Shown here: one piece after another, positions 8,431 through 20,754 of the stretch
How positions within the stretch are numbered: the stretch's first letter is position 1
How the letters are laid out: each line of letters begins with the position of its first letter
Assembly: GCA_002049455.2 (NCBI GenBank)
Contig: KV918779.1
Location: 310,001 to 374,000 of the forward strand
From: Porphyra umbilicalis
Taxonomy: Eukaryota > Rhodophyta > Bangiophyceae > Bangiales > Bangiaceae
DNA length: 64,000 bases
Reading direction: 5' to 3'
The notes under the pieces: generated by a model
What the model saw: the letters and a program-made list of their open reading frames with translations, nothing else
What the model was told of the DNA's origin: nothing
The model's database searches: none
Program-made: the position numbers and the translations under genes

Positions 8431-11400
8431 CCCGAGGGTGGGGGGGGGTAGTGATGTTGAAGGGGTGGTGAAACAGCCTGCTCGAGAGTTGTAGTCGTAG
8501 CGCGTAGTAGTGTAGGGGGGTATTGTAGTGTCGACGGTGCCGTACGGCGCGTCACCGACCAATAAACCCCACGCGGATCGTTTGCGTATCACCCCTGGAA
8601 GAGCCCCTGGTTCGTCAGGCCGAATCTTGGACCCCCGTCGTGGTCCATCATTGGATAGGCCCCCGTCGGTCAGCCATCACGTACCACACCCGCCCTCTGA
8701 TACCGTCCATGCCGCCTGATCGCCTTGGCTCCCCTCCCCCCAGGTCACGGAGAGAACGGCCAGCCCGACTCGCAGTCGGGACGGTCGCCACCACGGCCAC
8801 GTGGTTCCGACCGAGACACGTGTCGAACCCGAAAAGATGCCAGGATTCGAATCTTGAAAACCACGTGTCCCACGTGGGAGTTGCCTTAGCGAGGAAGTCG
8901 ACGACCAACCCGGCTTCTGAGACTCGTAGGCCCACACGCCACATATACTGGTGCACCTTAAGTTGGTCGAATCGACTGGCCAACTCGAGGGTGTCCTCCT
9001 CGGGGTGATACCCCCACCAGCGTGTCCAGAGGCGTAGCGTACCATCGTCAGCGACTTCGTTGCCCACGAGGGCCTCCCAGACGAACTCCTTGCCCGTGTG
9101 TTGATGCCCCTCGGGGACTACAATGTCTTGGGGCACCCCGAGGTTTTGCAGGAGCGTCTGCGGATCCCCCGGCGGGCCCGGCGCCGCCGTCACGTGGTCG
9201 CTGCTTACCGTCTCAGGGTACCCGCCGATGTCCAGCGAAAGCGTGCCCTCCCCGCGGGACAACATCTTTTACGGTCCGGCCGCGCGGGTCCCGAGCTTAT
9301 ACTTGGTCCGCGCGTGGCCATCGACGAACACCCAGTCCCCCGCGTGGACGTCCTTGTTGACCGGTCGTACGCGGGCGTCGTAGTTCCTCTTGTACCGCCG
9401 CTGTGCCAGCGTGAGGGACTTCCGCACCTTGTGGATAAGGTTTCGTAGCCGCGCTCGGATGCCCTCGCGGACGGCTCGTGGGCTGCCGTCCGTCTCCTCG
9501 GGTGCCGGGGAGCCGACGAGGCGTTCCACGGAGAGACTCCGTACACGCTCTGGGGTGACGAACTCGAGGGGCGCCACCCCGGTGCTCTGCTGCGGTCGGC
9601 TGTTGTAGGCCAACGTCAGCATCGACACCAACTCGTCCCATCGGTCTTGGTGGTCCTCTATGTACGTCTGCAACTGGCCCACGATGGTCCGGTTGTAACG
9701 TTCCACTTGGCCGTTCGTCTGCGGGTAGTACGTCGTGAAGTCCCGGTTGGAGATCCCGAGGAGCCAGCAAACCCCTTGGAAGAACGTGGAGCGGAACTGG
9801 GGGCCATTGTTCGACAACACCGTCGCCGGGGGTCCGTACGCCGCCACCCAGTGGTCCGAGAATGCTGCCGCGATGGTTTCCGCGTCGATCCGCTGAAGGG
9901 GGATGGCCCGCGTCATCTTGGAGAAGCGGTCCACGATGACCAACAGATGTTCGTTCCCCGCCGCCGTCCGGGGAAGGGGGCCAAGCAGGTCCATACATAG
10001 ATCCGTCAGCGGTTCCGTCGGGGGGGAGGTCTTGAGGTAGTTTGTCTTGCGTCGCTTGCCGACGCAGTTCCTCGCGCACTGCGTGCAGTTGGCCACGAAG
10101 GCGTAGACGTCCACCACCATTGATTCCCAATAAAACCACCATTGCGTCGACATGTACATCTTGTTCGCCCCCGGGTGCCCGGCTTGCGGAGGGTAGTGCT
10201 CCCGAATCATCACCCCTTGGCGCATGTGGGTCGGCACGTAGACTTGCGCGGCCCCGTCCAACAGCGCCGTGCGCACCAACAGGCTGTTCGAGTCCTCGCG
10301 GAACCGCGACTTGTCGTTGCTGTCCATCGCCGCGCGGACCTCCCTGCACCGTCCGTCCTCCGCCTGCCCCTCGAGGAGCTCGGCGAGCGTCAGGGGGCCT
10401 AGGAGTCCCCCCTTGGTCTCCGGCGGTAGCTGCCACGCGGCCGACGAGTTGGGCAACGCCAGACAAGGTACCGCGTCGAGTATCGCCCCCTCGTCTCCCG
10501 CGGGTGTTGAGATGCGTGACATCGTGTCCGCCGCGTGGTGTGACGCCCCGCGGCGCGTCTGTACCACGTTGTCGAACTCCGCCAGTCGCAACCGCCACCG
10601 CGCCAGCCTCCCGTGAGCCCCGTTCATGTGCAGCATCCACTTCAGCACCGCGTGGTCCGTGCGTACCGTGAAGCGGGTCCCCTCGACGTAGGGGCGGAGA
10701 AGGAGGGACGCCCACACAACCGCGAGGCACTCCCGCTCCGTCGTACTGTAGTTTCGCTCCGCCGCGTTGTGGGAGCGGCTCCAATAGCCAACGGGCCGCG
10801 TGGATTGGTCGGGGTTGTTCTTGTAAAAGGACCGCGCCGACCAGCCCCGTACTTTCGTCCGTGTCCAACGTGTAGGTCCCTTGTCGCCTCGGCAAAGAGA
10901 GGATGGGGGCCTCCGTGAGTCGCCTCTTGAGTTCCTAGAATGCCCCCAGGGCCTCGTCGGACAGCGTCCCCCACCGGTTGGGCCTCTTGGAACTTTTCAT
11001 GGCCGCCAACGGCCGCGCCACTTGGTCGTAGTCCTGGACGAACCTCCGATACACGTTACACATCCCGAGGAAGCTACGTAGGTCCTTCTTGCACCGCGGG
11101 GGAGACGCCTCCTTAAGTCCGCGGATGTTCTTGTCTTGTACCTTCAGCTCCCCCCGGCCCACGATATGGCCCAAATACTCCACCTCCTCCTGGAACAAGT
11201 GGCACTTCTTGGCCTTCAGGGAGACACCCGCGCCGCGCAGCGACGTGAAGACCTCCCGGAGGTGTTCCACGTGTTCCCCCGCAGACTGCGAGAAGACAAT
11301 GATGTCTTCGAGGTACACGAGGCAGCTCTTCCACTTGCGTCCCCCGAGGATCATGTCATTGGCCCGTTGGAAGGTCGCCGGGGCATTGGACAGACCGAAG

Positions 11401-12190
11401 GGAAGGCGGATGTAGCGATAGGCCCCCTCGTGGCAAACGAAGGTCGTCTTGTCCCGGTCCTCGTACGCCACGGGGATCTGCCAATACCACGAGTTGCAGT
11501 CGAGCGTCGAAAACACCTTGGCGTCCCCGAGAAAGTCAATACAATCTTCCATTCGTGGCAACGGGTACACATCCCGCACAGTGACCTCGTAAAGTCGGCG
11601 ATAATCCAGACAGAACCGCATCGTCCCGTCGGGTTTCGGAACCAGAACCACCAGGAAAGCCCACTCGGCACTCGAGAGCTCGATTAACCCGAGGTCCCTT
11701 TGGCGTTGCACCTACTTGGCGATGATGTCCCTCGAAGCGTGGCTCGCCCGATAGGGCTTGGCCCGCCGTGGCCGTGCCCCAGGGGTCACCTTTATCAGGT
11801 GCGGGGTGACGTCTACCTTGCGGAGTTGTCCCGCCCATAGCGCCTTGTATTCCTTGAGGAGGTCGTCCACGTCACCACGAAGCGTGTCAGGGACGCCCTC
11901 CCAGTGGACCTCCGGCTTGGGATATGTCTTGTCCGGTGGGTGAGGTGGAGGTTGTCCCTCGTCGATCCTCTCTTCGGCTTGCCGCCCCGTCTTGACCTCC
12001 TCGTCGGGCTTGTCACGGGGGTCCGCCCCCATCGTTAGGACCGCCCCCGGTTCCTCCTCCTCCTCGACGACGTGCAGCAGTCCATTGTAGGCCGTCGCGG
12101 TTCCGATGACATACCCCTTCGTGAGGTGCACCGGCACGTCCCCGATGTTCGTCAGGTAGAGGGACCGCGGGGTGTTGGGGGAGAACTCCG

Positions 12191-12736
12191 TGTTGAAACG
12201 CAGTGGGGATAGGGGATGGGGGACCACGGTGAAGTGGTTGAGTGGCTCGAGCTTGTGTGTATGTGTGCGAACGTGCTTTGTTGGTTGTCCCTCCAAAGCG
12301 CCCCTCTTCCCATCAAGGGCACTCCTCAAGTAGTCCAAGTCGGAGCACTCAAGCCCACCACGCAGCCCAAGCAGCTCGCCCGCGCACGCGCCCGCCCACA
12401 CTCTAAATCAAAACGCTCACCAAATCAAAGCATCAGGGATCAAAGCAAAAGCCCACGCAAATCAAAGCATAAGAAGCACAAGAACAAAAAATGTGAAATC
12501 GCAAGACTTTCACTCAAAATCGCACGGGTACAAATCTCGAATGCACCAGCGGTCACCAAACCGCGAGGAAGTCGCATGGGTAGCCTAGTGGGAAGTAAGG
12601 CACCCACTCTCATTGGGCGTGACCTTCGGGTCGCGTCCGGGAGTCGGGGGTTCGAACCCTGTCAATACCTGGTTTCTTGAATTTTGCTTTTTACAGCAGC
12701 AGGGCTTACAGCGGCGTTGAGCATGACGTTGCAACA
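12191..12736 (-). repeat. solo LTR of a copia element, nested in gypsy-1
   Basis: Begins TGTTGAAACGCAGTGG, like copia-1's LTR, shares about 100 bp with it, and ends GTTGCAACA. It is flanked on both sides by the 5-bp duplication CTCCG (12186-12190 and 12737-12741), which fixes its limits at 546 bp. The interior differs from copia-1 and contains a tRNA-like sequence. A solo LTR with an intact TSD indicates LTR-LTR recombination of a former full element. Confidence 0.85.
12575..12672 (+). ncRNA. tRNA-like / SINE-type sequence inside the solo LTR
   Basis: A good pol III box A (TAGCCTAGTGG, 12581-12591) and a perfect box B (GGTTCGAACCC, 12649-12659) lie 68 nt apart. A D-arm-like GCC...GGC, an anticodon-arm-like CCCA/TGGG and a 7-bp hairpin with TTCG loop (CGTGACC/GGTCGCG) resembling a long variable arm can be drawn. 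The acceptor stem does not pair and the T-stem has a mismatch, so this is not a functional tRNA. A tRNA-derived SINE head, or a fossil tRNA captured by the LTR, is more likely. Confidence 0.45.
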
Positions 12737-13423
12737 CTCCGCGACCGCGTTGTGCAACAGTACCTTCCGTCGGCTCATTTTCACGGGGCGTTCCCGTACC
12801 AGGTGGACCCCCTTGACGTTGCAGCACACGTGGACCGCCTGGATGCACCGCGGGCCCACGGTTACCCCTTGCCGAAGCCGGATAGCCCCAGCTTGGGCCT
12901 TCGGCTTGTTTCCTCGGCAAGGGGGGCGCGAACCGCGTGTTCCTCGTCCAGCTCCGCGTCGCAACCGTGGACGCGCCGTCGTCCCAATTGATCGTCTGCG
13001 TCTTGGGGGAGATGGTGTCCACGTAGTTGCGCTGGAAGTCCCACCCGAGGATGAGCGGTACCGACAGTGCCTTAACCACGAGGAACTCATACTCCATAGT
13101 GGCACCCCCGTCGTAGATCGTCAGCGACTCCTCCGCGTTCACCTTGAGCAGCTGCCCCGAGGCGTCACTCACTTGGGTCCGGGGCGGCGCCCGCGATGCA
13201 TACTCGGTCCTTCCTTCGGGCAACATATTCGCGCGGATCACGCTTGGCCCGGCGCCATTGTCAACCACCGCCCTCGTGGGGATTGGGGTCTGCCACGGCG
13301 CCAACTGGTACGACGCGCTAATCTCACAATTCTCTTTCCGTAGTAGCAACAGCGTCCCCTTGAGCCACGGGCGGTATCGCCCACGACGGCAGGGGCAGCG
13401 GGCCGGGACAGGCCACGTCGCGG

Positions 13424-15192
13424 TTACCCCAGGGGAGGCAAACATGACGTGGCGAGGGGCGAACGGGGAGTTTGGGCGGACAGGGGGGATGGAGGGGGAT
13501 GACGATGCCATTCCCACCAGGCGTTTCCCGCCCCGCGGCGCCCCTTGGCCGGGGTTGCCACGGGCGGGGCGTCCCCACCTTCCGTCCTCGTTGAATCCGC
13601 ACCGCCCAACAGGTCGTCCCACACCAGGGCCGCGACGGAGGTGCGATCCGAGGAGGCGCCCGCCCCCGCGTTCCTCTGTCGAAGGAAGGTGCTCCGCGCG
13701 GCTTTCACGAGGTCCCGCTGTTTGTCCGTCAGAATCTTGCAATCAGGGACTCGGTGGCCACGCGTCCAACACATGTAGCACAGCGGGGGACCCGTCGGGG
13801 CCTCCCGCCGAACATAGGGCGCTCCTCCAGCCGTGCGGAACCCCGGGGTACCCTACGGCAGCACCGCGACCGTGTCGTACGTCGCCGTGTCATCCTCCTC
13901 CCACGAGGAGTGGAGTTGGTTGACCGAGAGGCCTCGGGGCCCCGTCGACGTCTGTCCCTTCCGCGATGATCCCCCGGGTGACCCCCGGCTGGCCAACGCC
14001 GTGACGTCCTTGGCGGCCCGATACTTCCCCGCCCCATACGACGATAACTGCTGGTAGCTTCGTTGCGCCAAGTTGTACACGAAGGCATCCGTCCGTAGGT
14101 ACTCCGGTAGACCTTGGATCAGCTGCTGTTTCATCGTCCCCTCGGAGTGGATGTTGCCGCAAAGCTCAGCGAGGCTCCGTTGACGTGCCGCGAAGGCATC
14201 CACCCCCTCGTTGTCCACGAGCGCAGCCCGGCTAAACTTTTCCTGCGCCAGCCCCAAAGCGTGAGGCTCCGCGTAGGTCGACAACAGCCAATTGACCGCC
14301 GCGGAAAAGGATCCAAGCGAGCCCCGTCCGCCCGCGATATCCGACCCCGGTAGGTTCCGAGTGAACCGCGTCTCAGCATCGCCCGCGACGAAGTTGGGAA
14401 TGAGGTAAAAACCTATCCCCTCGCACACGGCGTTGTCATCGCAGGCCTTGACGAACTTTCGGAGCCACGAGAAGACCTTGAGGGGTTCCTTCCCGTTGAA
14501 CATCGGGTCCCCTCGAAGGAGAACTTCATATTCTTGGCCGTCCGTCCCATCTTGCGGGCCTGCGGCGCCCCGTAGGTCGAGTGACGGTTCCGTAGGCCGT
14601 ACGATCGGTAGTCCAGGACGCCCGCGAAGCGATCGTCCGGGTACTCGAGGACCGCCAACTTGCCGGACCCCACCTTGCGCCCCACGTGGGCGTCGTCGTT
14701 GTCGGTTGTCGCCGGCGACGGCGAGGAAGATAAAGACGACGATGACGACGAGAGACTACGGTGACGCCGTGACTTCCCTTTGCTGCGACTCTTCCGCGTG
14801 TCCACTGGAGAACCTCGGCGGGAGGCATCTTGAGCAGAGCCCGCGGGGCTCACCGCGATGACCCGAGAAACGTCGGCCAATAACGACTCGCGGAACGTCG
14901 ACAGCGCCGTGTCCAGATCGGCCATCGCTAAAGGCGTCGCCGGATCACGATCTTGATCCACCAATCCCGTCCGTTCGTCGTGACGTCGAGGGAGGAAGGC
15001 ACCGGCCCCCGGCGGGACCCGACGAACTGTTTCGCCCACGAGGTCCGCCAATGGCCGAGGCGGAGTGAAGGGAATCCCTGATCCGGCCGCGGATCCCCCT
15101 GTTGCAGCGACCGCTGGGGTCACCGCGGATGCACCCGCCGGCATACCGCTAGCGATCGCGTTCGACTTAGGGATGTCGAACGGCGACGCCAT
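13424..15192 (-). pseudogene. gypsy-1 gag, frameshifted
   Basis: The ATG at 15192 (MASPFDIPKS) starts a gag N-terminal part with a Ser/Arg-rich stretch. The frame shifts near 14510 into the retrotransposon gag core (about 14503-13853; FSWLRKFVKACDDNAV, QGLPEYLRTD), and shifts again into a CCHC knuckle (C-YM-C-WTRG-H-RVPD-C, about 13777-13736). The core aligns with gypsy-2 gag (LNRFVKAGNDNDVSEG and MQGL). At least two frameshifts, so it is not translatable as a single protein. Confidence 0.8.
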
Positions 15193-15314
15193 CGTAGTCT
15201 CCGGGCGGTAATCGACGACAGATCGACGCGGAGATCCACGTCGCCTTGAACTCACAAACCAACAGACGATCGGGAAACCGGCTACAAGGTACGGGCGTGA
15301 CAACGGCCGGAATT

Positions 15315-15330
15315 CCCTGCAGCTCCACCA
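15315..15330 (-). promoter_or_regulatory. candidate primer-binding site of gypsy-1
   Basis: Five bases downstream of the 5' LTR end (sense strand) lies TGGTGGAGCTGCAGGG. It begins TGG as required to pair with a tRNA CCA end. The gypsy-2 PBS candidate shares TGGTGGA. The tRNA was not identified. Confidence 0.45.
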
Positions 15331-15335
15331 GAAAT

Positions 15336-15830
15336 TGTAGCGGTTCTAAGCACCACCACGTTGGTTCGTCGTCTGGCCGAAGTGACCTCTTGATCAGCTC
15401 GGTCCGTCGAAGGAACTGCCCCGAAAATCGAACCACAGCCCAGCCTTCCCCCGACGGGAGGAGAGGATCAAGACAAAGCCCAGCGGAGAATCGTAGTCCA
15501 AAGCACAGTTGGTTTTATCAAATGGCGACGGGGACGGCGTCCCAGCTGTCAATAAACCCCTCCCAGACCGAACGCCGGTGGCCAAAGTAGCCACCCCAAA
15601 TGCGCCAAACAGATAAATCCCTCCAAAGCGAAAAGTTCAAACAAGTAGTAGGGGGGTTGGGAAATCCACTGGGGAAAAGCCCCGCCCCCGACCGAATCCG
15701 ATCTCCCCGAGATCTGGACAGATCATTCCCTTGCTGGCCCGGATCGGGATATTTTGGGACGGCTCGCGGGGGTGTGCTGTACACAGCTGAGGGGCCACGC
15801 CCCTGCCAACTGTCAGACCCCCGACCGCCA
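15336..15830 (-). repeat. 5' LTR of gypsy-1
   Basis: 495 bp, partner of 784-1279. Ends GAACCGCTACA on the sense strand. Confidence 0.85.
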
Positions 15831-18800
15831 CAATGGGGCAAAGTGTCATTCATTGCAACTTCGACAGGTGACTATCACGCGGCCCGATCAAATGCACAGA
15901 TACTAGAGCAGGCATGTGCTGAGAATTTGTGCACCAAGAAAAGAGCACCACCTTACCAATAAAAACGTGAAAAAGACCCCCATGTGACCCCCTGTGAGGA
16001 GAACACGATTTAGGACACCCCTCATCGAAGCTCAGTTAGCACATGAGCTTTGGCGTTGCAAACCTTTAACCCCAAGAACCTGAAAAAGACTGGCTCCAAG
16101 ATTGGGGCTATCTGAGAGGTCCACAGAACAGGGCCCACAGGCGGGTATTGAGGAGTTGTCAGCCAAGCACGCGTCGGGAGAGGCTCTTTCCATGGAGGCC
16201 AGTCGAGAATTTTCTCGTACCCCGCGCCGCCTGTCCCCGTGCAGTGATGTTTCAGTGCTCCAGAAAACGCGCATGTCTCATTTTTGGGACACGCACCATA
16301 GCAATGTTAAAGGACTATCCTTAAAATCTCAACTTCGCATGCGACGTAGCGCCCTTTCACAGGCCGCCTATCGTAGGCTCCTGAAATGGGCGATATGCGC
16401 ATTAGAGTTGCTCCTGACAGGTCTACTTTATCATCGATAGTTCTCTTTGTTGGTGGGCGCTTCGTGGCCCATCCCTTGAAATAAAGCATCCGTTGAATCT
16501 CGGAGCATCCAACGAGGCGTTATCCACGAGACCCGCTGCAGTTTGCGGTCGACAGGCCGACGAAAGGCATCGATCGACTGACGCGAAGCAGACACGAAGC
16601 ACAAGTGTGGCAAAAAGTAGAAGATCGTCGTCGTAAACGTCAACTGAGTGGTACATGGCAGCTTTACAGGCTGCGACCGTGCAGGGCCATGACGACCTGT
16701 CAGCCAATCACACATGGAAAGATCACAGACGGGATTGTGTGCACCCGAACGTGTTGCACGGGTGGTGAGGGCTGGCACAAGGCTGGGAACTTCATTGCTG
16801 GAAATTGCCGTGGAGGCGGTTTTTTCTTCCATGTTGGCCCGTCTACAGTTCTCGCGTACATCATGCGATCTACATACCTGCAACTTTGCACAAGACAAGC
16901 TGAGGGTCACCCTCTCTGGTCTTGAGAAGCACAGCGTCACTGCTACAGCGGTTTACGCTACCCAGTCCGTTTTGTAGGGCTCTCGGAGACGTCGTGGATG
17001 CAGATGCACCGGCCCCCCCTTCAAACAGGATAGATCGGCGATTTGGATGTCAGGCCTCGTCGGAGTGGCCCGCGATCGGTTTGCGGTCGTTGATCAACGT
17101 GTTCGGTCGTCGTGGGACACGTGTTCCATCCCTGTCATTTCGACACCTAGCCAATGAGCGGACGTCCATGATAGTCCTTGTCTAGAATAGGGAGGGCGTG
17201 CCGTATTTTGTCTTCGAATAGAACCGCCCTATATTGTGTCACCCGGACCATCGGACCGAGATGTTGTTGACTAAATTCATTGTGGTGAATCTCGTTCCTT
17301 CAGGCACCGTTACATTGACGAGAGCATGGATCGTGGACCATTAAGCAAATGTAGACACGTTGCACCAAGGAAAGAGACACGTTTTGCTAGTCCATCATTG
17401 CCAGGTTTGCTCTAAGACTCGCTGCGCGGTGGACGTCCACTGGCATTTTCCCTCGCTAAAAAACGGAGCGCAGAGGTGACCTCCGTACGCGAGAGGCGAT
17501 CCAAGTGTCGCACGGAGCTTGTATAAATACTCCCACAACGTGCACTGGAAGAAGAAAGTTAGCAGGGGGTGCCCCGTTGTATTCCAGGTACAGCACCCTT
17601 GACACACAGACGTTCTCTAAAATCTCCATCAGTCCCACATGTTAACATGTCCTTCAACAGTTACACTTCGACCGAAGTCGACGGTTTTCAAGTTGGTTTT
17701 AGTGCGAGGCAGCTCATTTTCATGATCAGGTTAACGTTAGCTGTGGACCACCACGCAGCATGAGCAGTGAGAGGCTGTCTTGGGACGCCCTCACGAGACA
17801 CACGGTCCTTTTCTCTGCCTCACTGCAGGTGCTCTGGCCCATTCAGACCCTGAATGCTGACGTGGCCCCTGCAGCCGCTGTTAGGATCAGCTTGAGTGCG
17901 TCTGGGGCAACAGGACGCAGGACTGTTGCAGTGGGTCAGAAACTCTGCCGCACATGTGCCAAGGTCAGTCAGCGGTCATTGGCCGCCTGGCTACGGCGCC
18001 CATGCTAGAATACTACGGACCAATGAGCTCCCAGAAATGAGTATCTTCGGCAAGAGCTGCCATCAGCAGTTCTCCACGAGTTACACTCCCAGACGCGTCT
18101 GTGAGACGGGCTGAGTGCTCTTACGAAAGGATGGAACACGGCAGCACATTTGTTGGACCAATGTGGCGCGCCTGTCCCATTTTTTACGAATGGCCTCAGG
18201 GAGCCGCGGTGCGCGCTCACGCCTGAGGAACCTCTCTGCGTGATCGTCCGGGATGCGGTGGATTTTTCCTGTGGCCACTTCGATATGCCCTTTCAGTGAG
18301 GACGGGTTGCGTCGTGCGCGACGGCCTCAGAAGCACTGCTCTCATTCCCAGTATGCAGAGTATCTAACGTGGTCACTGCTACTAGTTGGAATGGAATAAG
18401 AGGCGAAAGCGATGAAGCACTGAGAAGTCCGGTGTGATCGACGGACTAATTTCGTTTCGCAACCCAGCGATCAAAAGACCGGTCGATGCCCCACAATTGT
18501 GACAGATTGGCTCCAAACCTTTCTTTTCCGATATCGAAATTTAATTATGTGTTGCGCTGCTGCAAACTTGTGTGGCCCGCTTTGATTCATAGAAAAGCAG
18601 ATCAGTCAAGGGTGCCGTGTGTCCGATCGGAACCCCGCCACCCTGCTGGTAACGGTGGAGCCATCGACGATCTCCTTCCTCCCGACGGCTGTCCCCGTCG
18701 TGGACGTCGTTGTCGGGTCTTCCTCGCCTTGTCCCGCATTGCCCCTTATGCACGCAATGGTGACTCACGGCACGCCACCCGCGCTCTTGGTATGTGCTTC

Positions 18801-20754
18801 CGATCCGTAGCACCACTTGCACAGTTGCATGAGGGATGTGGGCGGGCACTGGGATCATCGGCATGATGAGCACGTGTCGTTGTGTATGTTTTTTAATGAC
18901 GAGATGCATGAGTACGGTTGCGTACGTGAATGTTCTGAGGCATTGTCCCCCCCCTGCTGTCGCGCATTGCTCGTTGAAGACTACATCACCCGACCTCTCC
19001 TCGCTCTCTTTAATTGCCGCACCTCTGCTGCCACCCCCCACTCCCTCGCCATGCTCGTTTTAATGTGACGTGTACCTGCACGGTCCCGCTGTGAGGTGTG
19101 CTTTGATATTGACACTGACATTGTGGACGTCACTATGATATCTGGGACATTGTCTGTTGCTTTCGTTCTCTTTGATATGATTGTAGGGACAGGTCGGGGA
19201 CGTTTGCTCTGTGCTTGGGCTTTCGTTCAGCCCATTCAGATGCCTCATTCGGAGGAGACCGCGGTGCGCTGGACGGTGGACGTGCTGAACGTCTAGACGT
19301 GCGGCTCGACGCTTCTCAACGTCCCTGCTGTTGATGCCCCGTTCGAGAGGAGCGCACAAGGGGAGGGCGCCATTCTGTCCTGTCTTTCCTTTTGTTTTTC
19401 TCATTGCTCCTCTTCCCTTTTGCGACACGCATAGCTTTGTCAATTAAACACGCTCTTTTTCACACGTCGAGCTATGATGGCAGGGCACACGCAAAGGCCA
19501 ATACCGGGCTGGCATCTTGAGTGCGTGAGTCATACATGCGCTGCTGCGAGAAACGGAGTGCCCGCGATGTATCGACTTGGTCGCTGGTGCCTGTCCGCAA
19601 CGACTCAACGGCTCCTGATAGCGCGGAACTAAGTTAACGACAGGCTTAGTCAATGTTTTGGTCCACAAAGCAAAAGAACGACAACGGGGGTCACTTTCAG
19701 AGTAATTTGTCAAGTAAAAGTCTACAACTCCGATGCTGTGTAGACAAGTCCTGGCTTGTGTGTTTTCACATTTAGCATACATATGACGTCTCAATTGAAA
19801 TTATGGCAGGTTTATTGTTGCCAGTTGCTTCCGCCCACTTGCGTTCACCTCACGGGCAACCATTCGTGCCGAAGCTTCCTGACTGCGCGCACATCATAGT
19901 TGCATACATGGCATTGTCCGGCACGTGCGTGTGCTCGTGGAGTACACACCCTCGCCTGAGCAGTAGCGACAGCGCAGCGTATGTCACTGCACTGGTCCTG
20001 CTCTGACGCGTGTTCTGGCGACCGAGCCGCAATTCACCGACACTGCCGGCGCCTTTCCCACCCCCACCTGCACTGTCCGTCTTGCAGACGCGCCGAACTC
20101 GATCCACCCCGCACCGTGGCGGCAACTGCTCATGGGTCAGCGGTTTGAGCGACGGGGCTCGTCGCTCGCGTCGTCAGCGACTACATGTGGTGCCGCCCCC
20201 AGTCGGCTGTCACGTGGATCGGGCGGGGCGGGGGCTTCCGAAGAGAACGCCTACGGTGTGCGCACCATCCGTCCAATAGCCGTGAAGGGGTGATGGCGGC
20301 GACCCCAACCAGACCCTAAGCTTTTCGCCTCTGCCGTGATGGACCATCGGTAATCTGGCGATGACGGCTCCAAGAGTGTAGGCCGCCCAAGCAATCCCGC
20401 GACAGACAATGACGAAGAGCAAAGCCCACTCGTTGGTGAATTCAATGCCTGCACCAGAGGTTCAGTGTTCGGGAGCACTGAAACCCGCTCTCCTCACATG
20501 TGAGCTGCAGGAATCGCACGTCGCGCAGACGCACCGGCCCGAGTTCCTAACCCAAGGCGACGCAGATTTCCACCATGGCCGATAATGTGTAACGTACGAC
20601 ATTAAAACGACGTGGACGTGGAATGAAGCCCGTGCATGGAAGCTCGCTGTGTGTGTGTGCATGAGCTTCTTATACTTTCGAAACTGCTTACCAAAGAAGA
20701 CACTAAGCGCAACTTTCAGCCTCGGGCGTACGCTTGTGGGAAGAAGAGCAACAA
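15831..20754. other. no gene recognised
   Basis: About 4.9 kb of lower-GC, apparently unique sequence. Open frames are all under about 170 codons, overlap each other on both strands and show no recognisable domain. No long repeats, tRNA or LTR ends were seen. It may contain short exons that cannot be told from noise by eye. Confidence 0.4.

Larger units (their letters stand above)
8648..13370 (-). pseudogene. gypsy-1 pro-pol, decayed
   Basis: Split over several frames but readable in gypsy order. Protease near 13290 has DNG instead of DTG at the active site. The RT block (11711-10935) has YLED where YLDD is expected. RNase H is frameshifted near 10870 and 10720. Integrase (10717-9269) has an H/C zinc domain and a first catalytic Asp in MDLLGP, but SNNGPQF where a DNG is expected, then NGQVERYN. 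A C-terminal chromodomain-like region lies at about 9080-8900. A stop precedes the RT block and another follows it at 10935. The solo LTR at 12191-12736 interrupts the protease-RT linker. Multiple independent lesions make it non-functional. Confidence 0.85.
784..15830 (-). mobile_element. Ty3/gypsy chromodomain LTR retrotransposon (gypsy-1), decayed, with nested insertions
   Basis: Two near-identical ~495-bp direct repeats (784-1279 and 15336-15830) bound the element. Read on the minus strand it runs 5' LTR, PBS, gag, protease, RT, RNase H, integrase, chromodomain, an antisense ORF and 3' LTR. The LTR ends are TG...CTACA in the sense direction. A copia element (1550-6508) and a solo copia LTR (12191-12736) are nested inside; without them the element is about 9.5 kb. 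Frameshifts, stops and altered catalytic residues in protease, RT and integrase show it is dead. The immediate flanks (GAGAG left, CAATG right) do not form a target-site duplication, which suggests recombination or flank loss after insertion. Confidence 0.9.

Noticed and set aside
8836-8846. GGATTCGAATC box-B-like motif
   Set aside because: Lies in the decayed 3' end of gypsy-1 pol, no box A, not foldable as a tRNA.
12575-12672. Functional tRNA gene
   Set aside because: Acceptor stem does not pair, T-stem has a mismatch, and box spacing is 68 nt; kept only as a tRNA-like sequence.
15831-15900. Continuation of the Harbinger transposase after gypsy-1
   Set aside because: All three minus frames hit stops at once and none resembles the missing N-terminal part.
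18541-19041. 166-codon minus ORF
   Set aside because: No recognisable motif and no supporting neighbours; length compatible with chance.
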